Assembly (NCBI GenBank): GCA_027623325.1
Contig: JAQBXY010000009.1
Coordinates: forward strand, 1 to 64,000
DNA: 64,000 nucleotides
Reading direction: 5' to 3'
Source of the DNA: Gemmatimonadota bacterium
GTDB taxonomy: Bacteria > Gemmatimonadota > Gemmatimonadetes > Longimicrobiales > Gaopeijiaceae
Shown: positions 35,624 to 43,374 of the stretch, piece after piece
How the letters are laid out: every line of letters begins with the position of its first letter
Position numbering within the stretch: the stretch's first letter is position 1
Position numbers and translations under genes: made by a program
The notes under the pieces: generated by a model
The model's database searches: none
What the model was told of the DNA's origin: nothing
The model's input: the letters and a program-made list of their open reading frames with translations, nothing else

Positions 35624-36625
35624 ATGAGTAGACCCGTCACGTTGTTCACGGGCCAGTGGGCCGACCTGCCCCTTTCGGAGCTCGCCGAGAAGGCGGCACA
35701 GTGGGGGTACGACGGACTCGAACTCGCCTGCTGGGGCGATCATTTCGACGTCGTCCGAGCGGCGGAGGACCCGGACTACTGCGTCGCCCAGCGGGAGATG
35801 CTGGGTTCATTCGGGCTCGATGTCTTCGCGATCAGCAACCATCTGGTCGGCCAGGCGGTGTGTGATCTGATCGATGGCCGGCATGAGGCCATTCTTCCCC
35901 GGCACGTGTGGGGTGACGGTGAGCCGGAAGGGGTGCGGAGCCGGGCGGCCGAAGAGATGAAGCAGACGGCGCGTGCCGCCGCGAATCTCGGGGTGTCCGT
36001 GGTCAACGGCTTCACCGGGAGCTCGATCTGGCATCTGCTCTACGGCTTTCCTCCGGTTCCCGAGGCCATGATCGAGGCCGGCTTTGCCGACTTCGCTGCC
36101 CGTTGGACCCCGATTCTGGACGTCTTCTCCGAAGTCGACGTGCGCTTCGCTCTCGAGGTCCACCCGACCGAGATCGCCTTTGACATCGTGACCGCAGAAC
36201 GCGCCCTGGTGGCTGTCGAGCACCATGATGCCTTCGGCTTCAACTACGACCCGAGCCACCTCGCCTATCAGGGCGTCGACTGCGTCGAGTTCATCTCTCG
36301 CTTCGGGCCGCGTGTGTACCACACGCACATGAAGGACGTGTGGTGGTCCGACAAGCCGATGCCTTCCGGCGTCTTTGGTGGCCACCTCCCGTTCGGTCAC
36401 CGGGATCGGTGTTGGGATTTCCGTTCTTTGGGCCGCGGGCACGTGCCCTTCGAGGACATCATCCGGGCGCTCAACCGCGCCGGGTACGAGGGGCCGCTGT
36501 CCGTCGAGTGGGAGGACTCCGGCATGGACCGGGAGCACGGGGCGGAGGAAGCGTGCGCTTTCGTTCGGGACCTCGACTTCCCGACTTCCGATTCAGCGTT
36601 CGACGCGGCGTTTGCGGAACGCTGA
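35624..36625 (+). CDS. Sugar isomerase/epimerase-like TIM barrel, cytosolic
   Basis: 333 residues, no signal peptide. Xylose-isomerase-like TIM barrel: [72 protein letters not shown] and [13 protein letters not shown]. Conserved His, Glu and Asp residues needed for metal binding are in place. It pairs with the cytosolic Gfo/Idh/MocA enzyme, mirroring the exported pair at the front of the operon. ATG at 35624 was chosen because the upstream part of the open frame overlaps the previous gene. Last gene of the operon. Confidence 0.9.
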   Translation: MSRPVTLFTGQWADLPLSELAEKAAQWGYDGLELACWGDHFDVVRAAEDPDYCVAQREMLGSFGLDVFAISNHLVGQAVCDLIDGRHEAILPRHVWGDGEPEGVRSRAAEEMKQTARAAANLGVSVVNGFTGSSIWHLLYGFPPVPEAMIEAGFADFAARWTPILDVFSEVDVRFALEVHPTEIAFDIVTAERALVAVEHHDAFGFNYDPSHLAYQGVDCVEFISRFGPRVYHTHMKDVWWSDKPMPSGVFGGHLPFGHRDRCWDFRSLGRGHVPFEDIIRALNRAGYEGPLSVEWEDSGMDREHGAEEACAFVRDLDFPTSDSAFDAAFAER

Positions 36626-36669
36626 CGATGGGCGGCCCGACGGGGCACCCCTGCCCAGCCGGAGCCTAC

Positions 36670-37125
36670 TCAGCCGGCGGCTTCGATTCCGGCTTCTGCC
36701 AGGAGCGCCTGCAGCGAATCGGTAAGGGCGTTGTGTTCCTCGATCGTCGCACGGCACGACGTTTCGGCCGTCCGAAGACGACGCTCGCGCCCATCCCAGA
36801 CTTCCACGGAGTCATTGTAGCTGTCGAAGAGCTCGAGGTATTCGTCGTAACGGCCCGCCGGGACGCCGCGACGGTCCATCGCCTCGAAGCTGTCGACACG
36901 ATTCTTGAGCGAGTCGATCGTGATACCGAGGACGAGGAGAGAAGACTCGCTGGTCTGCAGTGATCCCTGGCAACGACCCGCACTCACCCGTGCACGGTAG
37001 AGCGCGTCACGCAGGCGGTTGATCTCGTCCGAAGTCTGTTGGCGCTCGACGAGGCGCACGACCCCCAGAAGAATGACTCCACCGACGGCTGCGGCGGCGA
37101 GCGAGGCGACGACGTTCTTCGCCAT
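36670..37125 (-). CDS. Single-pass membrane protein with periplasmic coiled coil, unknown function
   Basis: 151 residues. One N-terminal membrane segment (VASLAAAAVGGVILLGVV) is followed by a helical, charged domain with coiled-coil character and two cysteines (GRCQGSL and TSCRATI). I do not recognise a family. ATG at 37125 is used. A GTG at 37134 would overlap the multicopper oxidase stop as GTGA and add three residues, a pattern common in this genome. Position suggests a helper of the multicopper oxidase, without direct evidence. Confidence 0.6.
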   Translation of the reverse strand: MAKNVVASLAAAAVGGVILLGVVRLVERQQTSDEINRLRDALYRARVSAGRCQGSLQTSESSLLVLGITIDSLKNRVDSFEAMDRRGVPAGRYDEYLELFDSYNDSVEVWDGRERRLRTAETSCRATIEEHNALTDSLQALLAEAGIEAAG

Positions 37126-37130
37126 CGGGC

Positions 37131-38813
37131 TCACCGTCCTTCGCCCCCCACCGTGAAGCTGAACATCATGCCCGCGTGAAGGTGCTCCGCGATGTGGCAG
37201 TGCACCATCCACTCACCCGGGTTCGACATCTCGATGAGTAGGTCCACCGTCGAGCCGACGGGCACGATCGCGGTGTCCTTCCAGACGAGGTTTTCGTTCT
37301 CGACGTCGTCCATCGAAAGGACCAGGAAGCGCTGTCCGTGAACGTGAATCGGATGATTCATCGGATGAAAGGAGTCCGGCGTATTGAAGATGCGGACCTT
37401 CACTACATCCCCGACTGCGAAGCGCCAGTCGATATCTTCATTCTCCGCTCCGCTTCTCCGGTCCTTGAGGACCCAGGTGACCTGCTCCGCGGTGGAGAGC
37501 CAATTCATCATCGGCATGGCGTCGTTCCACTCCATGGGCGGCACGTAGAGCGTGTCGGCTTCCATGGCGAGGACGATGGACTGCGGCAGGTCGAGGATGC
37601 GAACGGTCGTTTCGAGCTCGTAATCCGGGGCCCGCCCGAAGAGTGGCCGGAAGGCGTCGATATCCGAGATGACCGCGTCGTGGGAACGGAGGGTCTCAAA
37701 CGCAGAAGAAATCGAGGCCTCGGCGGTTTCGTCGGCCACGGTGACCAGCGACAGCGTATCGACGTGCGGGTAGAACTCGCCGCGGAAATGATTGATGGCC
37801 TGGATCGTGTTCGAGATCGCGATTTCGCCCGGCTCGTCGAAGCGCACATCGACCACATAACGTTCAGCGGGAGCGATCACGACCGATCCGACCCACTGCT
37901 CTCGCTCGAAACGCCCGACGTCCGAAGCGACGACTTTCACTCGAGCCCCGCCGAACGTCACGTTGAACGTCCTCGAATTGGCGACGTTGGTCAGGAAGAA
38001 GCGCACCACTTCGCCGCGCTGCACATCGAGTCGGTAGTCCGTCTCGCCATTCACCATCATGACGTTGCCGAAACGACCCATGAGGGCGTGCGTCGGTGCA
38101 CGGTCGCCCCACGGCAACGCCCCCTGTGCGTCCATGAGGATATCATCGAGGACGAAGACTTCTTCGCGATGTGCGGGACCGTAGTAGTCGGGATCCGGCG
38201 AGGTGACGAGCAGGTTGCCGAACAGACCCAGATCCTGCTGAACGTCTTCGCGGACGTGGGGGTGGTACCAGTACATGCCGGCGTCCGGCACGTGGACTTC
38301 GTAGGTGAAACTCTCCCCCCGTTCGATGGCGGCCTGGCTCACGCCGGGTACACCGTCGAATCGGTTGTCCAACCGGACGCCGTGCCAGTGGATCGTCGTC
38401 GGCATCTCGATTTCGTTCGTGACCCGAATGATCAGCGTCGCATCGCGCGGGGCCTGAATCAGCGGGCCCGGGTACTGCCCGTTGTAGCCGAACATGATCA
38501 TCTCGTGACCGTCGATGGTCCGGCGTACCGTGGACACCGAGATTTCGAGTGTGTCTCCGTCTGCCATCGAGACGACCTCGGACGGACGGGCCTCCGGGAA
38601 CATCGATGCGGCCATGCCCTCGCCCGGCATGAAGGGGCCCACCACCGGAACGGCACCCTCGAGCCCCGGAAGCATGGGCATGTTCGCGTCCATGGGGACC
38701 ATCCTCCAGCCGCCCACAGCTGTCATGCCGTGCATCTCGTGCTGGGCACTCACAGCGGCCGGCAACGATGCGGCGATCGCCACGACCCACCAACTTCCAT
38801 GCCGCCGCTTCAT
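37131..38813 (-). CDS. Multicopper oxidase, secreted
   Basis: 560 residues with a signal peptide ending near VSAQ (about residue 24) and a Met/His-rich stretch right after it (HEMHGM, MDANMPM). All copper motifs are present: HWHG (142-145), YWYHPHVRED (~187), HPMNHPIHVHG (~483) and HCHIAEHLHAGMM (538-550) with a Met axial ligand of the type 1 site. It should oxidise metal ions, phenols or similar donors and reduce oxygen to water in the periplasm. The Met-rich segment hints at copper or manganese handling. Divergently arranged with the spermidine-synthase-like gene; an inverted repeat lies between them. Confidence 0.92.
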   Translation of the reverse strand: MKRRHGSWWVVAIAASLPAAVSAQHEMHGMTAVGGWRMVPMDANMPMLPGLEGAVPVVGPFMPGEGMAASMFPEARPSEVVSMADGDTLEISVSTVRRTIDGHEMIMFGYNGQYPGPLIQAPRDATLIIRVTNEIEMPTTIHWHGVRLDNRFDGVPGVSQAAIERGESFTYEVHVPDAGMYWYHPHVREDVQQDLGLFGNLLVTSPDPDYYGPAHREEVFVLDDILMDAQGALPWGDRAPTHALMGRFGNVMMVNGETDYRLDVQRGEVVRFFLTNVANSRTFNVTFGGARVKVVASDVGRFEREQWVGSVVIAPAERYVVDVRFDEPGEIAISNTIQAINHFRGEFYPHVDTLSLVTVADETAEASISSAFETLRSHDAVISDIDAFRPLFGRAPDYELETTVRILDLPQSIVLAMEADTLYVPPMEWNDAMPMMNWLSTAEQVTWVLKDRRSGAENEDIDWRFAVGDVVKVRIFNTPDSFHPMNHPIHVHGQRFLVLSMDDVENENLVWKDTAIVPVGSTVDLLIEMSNPGEWMVHCHIAEHLHAGMMFSFTVGGEGR

Positions 38814-38845
38814 CGAGATCGACCCCTCCGGTGTCCTAATGCAGA

Positions 38846-38901
38846 GCTTGCCAGACGCTCAGGCCCTCGAAGGTCGTAGCAGGCCCGCAGTACTGGCAAG
38901 C
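38846..38901. promoter_or_regulatory. 9-bp inverted repeat in the divergent multicopper oxidase / membrane synthase promoter region
   Basis: GCTTGCCAG (38846-38854) and CTGGCAAGC (38893-38901) are perfect inverted copies separated by 38 bases, inside the 111-base divergent gap. The arms are 47 bases apart centre to centre, between four and five helical turns, compatible with a regulator dimer pair or looping. Confidence 0.4.
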
Positions 38902-38924
38902 CGATCACCTCCCCATTTCGAGTC

Positions 38925-41372
38925 ATGACACCAGAGCCCGAATTCCCTGTGCGCGACGCCCCTTCCGAAGCGGGATTCCTCCCCGTCCTGATCCTCCTGT
39001 TCATTGGGAGTGGGTGCGCGGCTCTGATCTACGAGGTCGTCTGGTTCCAGATGCTCCAGCTCGTCATCGGATCGACGGGCATCTCGTTGGGTGTTCTCCT
39101 CGGCGCCTTCATGGCCGGCATGTGCATCGGCAGTCTCGCTTTGCCACGGTTCGTCCCCATCGATCGGCACCCGCTCCGCGTCTACGCCGTCCTCGAGTTG
39201 GCGATCGCGGCGGTAGCCATCGCCCTGCTCGGACTGATCCCGTTGGTGGGCGGCGCCTATGTGGCGATCGTCCCCTCGGGGCTGGCCAGTGTGCTCTTCC
39301 GAGCCCTACTTGCCGGGCTGCTGCTGCTCCCGCCGACCATTCTGATGGGCGCCACCCTCCCGGCCATCGCACGCTATGTCGAGGCCACGCCGCGCGGCGT
39401 CTCGTGGATGGGTTTCTTCTATGGCGGCAACATCGCGGGCGCGGTCGCCGGCTGCCTTTTGGCCGGCTTCTACCTCCTGCGGGAATACGATACGGTGGTC
39501 GCGACCTTTGCGGCCGCCGGCATCAATGTCGTCGTGGCGACTTTGGCGGTCGTGTTGGCGACCACCCGGGCTCACCGACCGACGGTGGTCGAGACGGTCG
39601 AGGCTCCAACCATCACCAGCGGTCGCCACCGCACGATCTTGATCGCCATAGGTCTTTCTGGCTTCGTTGCGCTCGGATCGGAGGTCGTGTGGACGCGCCT
39701 GATGGCCCTCATGCTGGGGGCCACGACGTACACGTTCTCGATCATCCTGGCGGTATTCCTGGCGGCGCTGGGTGTCGGGAGCGCCGTCGGGTCGTACGTA
39801 TCGAGGCACTCCGCCCGCCCCCGGACACTGTTTGGTCTTTGCCAGGCGGGTGCCGTAGTGGGCGTGGCATGGACCGCCCATGCGATCGCGGAGCAGCTTC
39901 CCTTCTGGCCGATCAATCCTTCGATCGCATACGAGCCCGCCTTCGTCTTTCAACTCGACCTTGCCCGCGCGCTCTGGGCACTCGCGCCGGCCCCACTCCT
40001 ATGGGGCGCGAGTTTCCCGCTCGCGGTCGCGGCTGCGGCCGAGAAGGGGCAGGATCCCGCGGCTTTGCTCGGACGGGTTTATGCAGCCAACACCATCGGG
40101 GCGATCTGCGGCGCGATCCTGTTCGGCATTGTGATGGTGTCGTGGTTCGGCACGCAGAATGCACAGCGCGCGTTGATCATCTTCTCCGCGCTGTCCGCGC
40201 TTCTCCTCCTCGCGCCTGTCTTGCTGCGCGCGCCGGAAGGGAGAGATGGCTGGCCCGCCCGCGTACGACTACCGGTCGCAGGAGCCGGTGTAGTCGTCGC
40301 AATCCTCCTCATTGTGGGAGTTTCGCCGATCCCACCCGTGCTGATCGCGTACGGCCGCTATGCACCCACGTACGACCCGCCGGTCGCCCTCTACGTCGGG
40401 GAAGGCCGGAACTCGTCGGTTGCGGTCACCGAGCTTTCGGACGGTACCCGAAACCTCCACATCGGCGGCAAGGTCGTGGCGTCCACAGAGCAGCAGGACA
40501 TGCGACTCCAGGGCATGCTCGGACACCTGACCGCCCTCCTCCACGATGACCCCAAGTCGGTGCTCGTGGTCGGCTTCGGCGCTGGCGTCACCGCGGGCAC
40601 CTTTGTGACCCATCCGGGCATCGAACGCATCGTGATCGCGGAGATCGAGCCACTCATCGTGCGGCAGGCCTCGAGCTATTTCACCGAGGCGAACAATGCG
40701 GTGCTGGACGATCCGCGCGTCGAGGTCGTCTTCGACGATGCGCGCCACTTTCTTTTGACGACCGACGAGAGGTTCGATCTCATTACCTCCGATCCGATCC
40801 ATCCGTGGATGAAGGGCGCGGCCGCCCTGTACAGCGAGGAGTATTTCCGTCTCGCGAGTAAACACCTCAACGAGGGCGGCGTGATCACCCAGTGGGTGCC
40901 GCTCTACGAGAGCAGCACGGAAGCCGTGAAGAGCGAGATGGCCACGTTCTTCCAGGCGTTCCCCGAGGGGACCGTGTGGGGCAACACCTACGACGGCAGC
41001 GGCTACGATGTCGTGATGGCGGCAAAGGCCGGACCCATGGAGATCGACCTGGATCGTTTCGTCGCCCGTCTGCAGTCCCCGGATCACTCGTTGGTCGCCA
41101 TGGATCTGACCGAGGTAGGCTTTTCCCGGACGATGGATCTCCTGTCCACCTACGCCGCCAACTCGAGCGACCTCGAGGGATGGCTGGCCGATGCCGAGAT
41201 CAACCGTGATCGCAGTCTGCGGTTGATGTACTTGGCGGGACTCGGTCTCAACAACTACACCGCGGCCTCGATCTACTCGGAGCTGATGGAATTCCGTTCG
41301 TTCCCGGCGCGCGTCTTCACGGGAGAGTTGGGTCGGGTCCAGCTACTCAGGGCGTTGATGGGTTTCCGGTAG
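38925..41372 (+). CDS. Fused membrane protein with spermidine synthase-like domain
   Basis: 815 residues. Residues ~15-480 contain about twelve membrane segments (first one LPVLILLFIGSGCAALIYEV). Residues ~488-700 are a spermidine-synthase-like methyltransferase-fold domain: GRNSSVAVTEL, VLVVGFGAGVTAGTF, VVFDDARHFLL and ITSDPIHPWMKGAAALYSEE. The canonical active-site sequence of true spermidine synthases is changed here to SDPIHPW, like other fused members of unknown substrate. Polyamine synthesis should therefore not be assumed. It is divergent from the multicopper oxidase. Confidence 0.85.
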   Translation: MTPEPEFPVRDAPSEAGFLPVLILLFIGSGCAALIYEVVWFQMLQLVIGSTGISLGVLLGAFMAGMCIGSLALPRFVPIDRHPLRVYAVLELAIAAVAIALLGLIPLVGGAYVAIVPSGLASVLFRALLAGLLLLPPTILMGATLPAIARYVEATPRGVSWMGFFYGGNIAGAVAGCLLAGFYLLREYDTVVATFAAAGINVVVATLAVVLATTRAHRPTVVETVEAPTITSGRHRTILIAIGLSGFVALGSEVVWTRLMALMLGATTYTFSIILAVFLAALGVGSAVGSYVSRHSARPRTLFGLCQAGAVVGVAWTAHAIAEQLPFWPINPSIAYEPAFVFQLDLARALWALAPAPLLWGASFPLAVAAAAEKGQDPAALLGRVYAANTIGAICGAILFGIVMVSWFGTQNAQRALIIFSALSALLLLAPVLLRAPEGRDGWPARVRLPVAGAGVVVAILLIVGVSPIPPVLIAYGRYAPTYDPPVALYVGEGRNSSVAVTELSDGTRNLHIGGKVVASTEQQDMRLQGMLGHLTALLHDDPKSVLVVGFGAGVTAGTFVTHPGIERIVIAEIEPLIVRQASSYFTEANNAVLDDPRVEVVFDDARHFLLTTDERFDLITSDPIHPWMKGAAALYSEEYFRLASKHLNEGGVITQWVPLYESSTEAVKSEMATFFQAFPEGTVWGNTYDGSGYDVVMAAKAGPMEIDLDRFVARLQSPDHSLVAMDLTEVGFSRTMDLLSTYAANSSDLEGWLADAEINRDRSLRLMYLAGLGLNNYTAASIYSELMEFRSFPARVFTGELGRVQLLRALMGFR

Positions 41373-41400
41373 CGCCTAGCCACGGCGGGCGGCCGTTCGC

Positions 41401-41919
41401 CTAGTTGCCGTACCCGAACGCGGCGCAGTTCTCCTGCTGGAGCGCACCGTGCCCCACCATCGTGTGCATCATGCCACTTCGCGACATGCCTCGAAACACG
41501 ACGGGCCCGGTCCACAGGGGGGATGCTGAATCATCGTCCGGCTCGAGCGTGATCACGACGATGAACTTGTTCCACTGGACCGACCCGCGGGCCCTCAGCT
41601 GCCCATCGAGCGCTCCGATCCGGACGACCTGAGTCAGGTCCGACGTGGCAACCCACGCCACTAGGTAGCCGCCGCTGGGTGCGCGCATCCGCGCCAGCGA
41701 GACTTCGACGTCGTACACGTAGCTGCCGTCCGATGCGAGGGCGACCGCGAACGGCGACGAGCCCGACACGGACACTTCGGCGGAGCCTTTTGCCAGGCCC
41801 GTGCCCGGGATGTTCTTCGTCGTGACGAGTTCGAACGCGTAGTACTCGGGGCCCGGGGCCGGCACACATACCGACCCCGGTGAACCGAACGTCGTCAGCA
41901 ACGCCGCGAGCAGATACAT
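41401..41919 (-). CDS. Small secreted protein of unknown function
   Basis: 172 residues. A short hydrophobic N-terminus (MYLLAALLTTFG) suggests export. The rest is beta-rich, with strands such as VYDVEVSLARM, GGYLVAWVAT and NKFIVVITLE and a C-terminal MMHTMVGHGAL. I do not recognise a family. It lies 26 bases downstream of the LVIVD-repeat gene and ends an operon of secreted proteins. Confidence 0.65.
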   Translation of the reverse strand: MYLLAALLTTFGSPGSVCVPAPGPEYYAFELVTTKNIPGTGLAKGSAEVSVSGSSPFAVALASDGSYVYDVEVSLARMRAPSGGYLVAWVATSDLTQVVRIGALDGQLRARGSVQWNKFIVVITLEPDDDSASPLWTGPVVFRGMSRSGMMHTMVGHGALQQENCAAFGYGN

Positions 41920-41945
41920 GTCAAAGCGTCGGGGTAGTCAGCGGG

Positions 41946-43298
41946 CTACCGATCGTTGTCGCTGATCGGGCGCGTGACGACCGGGCGATCCCAGTTCTGT
42001 GCCGACGAGATGTTCGGGTAGCCCCAGTCCTCTCCATTCCAGCCCTGGAACCCATCCATCCTCATGGTCCAGAGTCCGGTCGACATGTCGCTGATGACGA
42101 TGAGCCCGTCTGCGTTGCGGACGTCGACCCCGAACGCGCCATTGAACTGCGAGTAACGGTCGGTGTTCGGTGGGCCGATGTACGTGTCGTAGTAACCGAC
42201 CGTAACCGGGTTCAACGGGTCCTGGAGGTTGAAGATCTGCAGGCCGTCGAGGTAGCCGGACACGAAGACGTACGGCCAACGCACTTCGTGATTGTGGACG
42301 AGGTTGCGCCAGTCGGCGGTGAACGCCGAAATCGGCGAGTTGATGTTCATACGCTCGCCCTCGAGGGCGGGCTGCAGATCGAAGATCCGCAGGGGCGCGT
42401 ACTGGTACTCCGTCTCGGCGATCACGTAGCGCCCGTCGGGACTCGGGGTGAAGGTGTGCCCGTAGTTGACCCCGCTGACTCCTGTCAGGGTGATGCGTAG
42501 CTCGGGGTTCTGCAGGTTCGAGACGTCGTAGATGTAGTACCCGCCGGTCCCGCCGCCGTAGAAGCGGTCTTCGCCCGTGTCCGGATGGTAGCCCACGTAG
42601 AAGTCGTGATATCCGCGGCCACCACCGCTGCCTAGCGCACTCTCCGGTACTGGCACCATCCCGACCCGTGCGTTCGCGAGGTTTCCGTCGACGATCATGC
42701 CCAAATCGTAGATCAGGGCTCCGGGCGCGTTCGCCGTCGTGAAGAGATAAATCCGGTCGTTGGAGTGTTTGTAGATGAAGATGTTGTGGAAGCCGCCGGG
42801 CATCTCTGGCTCGCGGATTCGTGCGACTTCCCGAACCGTCGACGCATCGGGAAGACCCGTGACATCCAGAATGACCGCGCCGAGGTCGGTGTCCGGACCA
42901 CCCTGCCCGAATTGGAGCGACTGGACCAGGTAGTAGCGGTCGTTCCACTTGAAGTGCTTCACGTCCATGCCGCCGGTCCGCTGGTGGAGGTCCTGATTCT
43001 CGATTCTCCACTGGTAGAGCAGCTTGGGGCGCTCGGGATCTTCGATGCTGATGATGTCGGTGCCCTTCGGCCCGTCGAAACCGTAGACCATACGAGCCAC
43101 GTAAACGAACGGCCGATGCATTTCCTGCTCGACATCCATGTCGGCTACGGAGAGCCGCGGTCCGAGCGGCAGGTGACCGAGCACCTCCACGTTGTCGCTG
43201 CCCCGTCGCAGGGGAGACCACGGAACCTGCTGTGCGACGATGGGTGTCGTGACCGCGAGCAGCAGAGCGGCAGCGGCGAAAGAGCGGACGTTCTTCAT
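41946..43298 (-). CDS. Secreted LVIVD-repeat beta-propeller protein
   Basis: 450 residues. Signal peptide MKNVRSFAAAALLLAVTTP to AQ (about residue 23). The body has LVIVD-type repeats of a seven-bladed propeller: DIISIEDPERPKLL, AVILDVTGLPDAS, YYIYDVSNLQNPELR, LRIFDLQPALEG and LQIFNLQDPLNPV. No catalytic residues are evident; such proteins bind partners at the cell surface. AGAGG-type spacing (AGAGG, 5 bases, ATG) supports the start at 43298. Confidence 0.85.
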   Translation of the reverse strand: MKNVRSFAAAALLLAVTTPIVAQQVPWSPLRRGSDNVEVLGHLPLGPRLSVADMDVEQEMHRPFVYVARMVYGFDGPKGTDIISIEDPERPKLLYQWRIENQDLHQRTGGMDVKHFKWNDRYYLVQSLQFGQGGPDTDLGAVILDVTGLPDASTVREVARIREPEMPGGFHNIFIYKHSNDRIYLFTTANAPGALIYDLGMIVDGNLANARVGMVPVPESALGSGGGRGYHDFYVGYHPDTGEDRFYGGGTGGYYIYDVSNLQNPELRITLTGVSGVNYGHTFTPSPDGRYVIAETEYQYAPLRIFDLQPALEGERMNINSPISAFTADWRNLVHNHEVRWPYVFVSGYLDGLQIFNLQDPLNPVTVGYYDTYIGPPNTDRYSQFNGAFGVDVRNADGLIVISDMSTGLWTMRMDGFQGWNGEDWGYPNISSAQNWDRPVVTRPISDNDR

Positions 43299-43374
43299 CT
43301 GGACCTCTGAGAAAGCCATGGAAGCGAAGTGACCAAAGTGCGTCGGGCTTAGGTGGAAGAGCAAATGGGCCGGC

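Noticed and set aside
37338-38879. A 513-codon open frame on the + strand opposite the multicopper oxidase
   Set aside because: Arg/His/Asp-rich composition is typical of an antisense shadow; all four copper motifs lie in the minus-strand frame.
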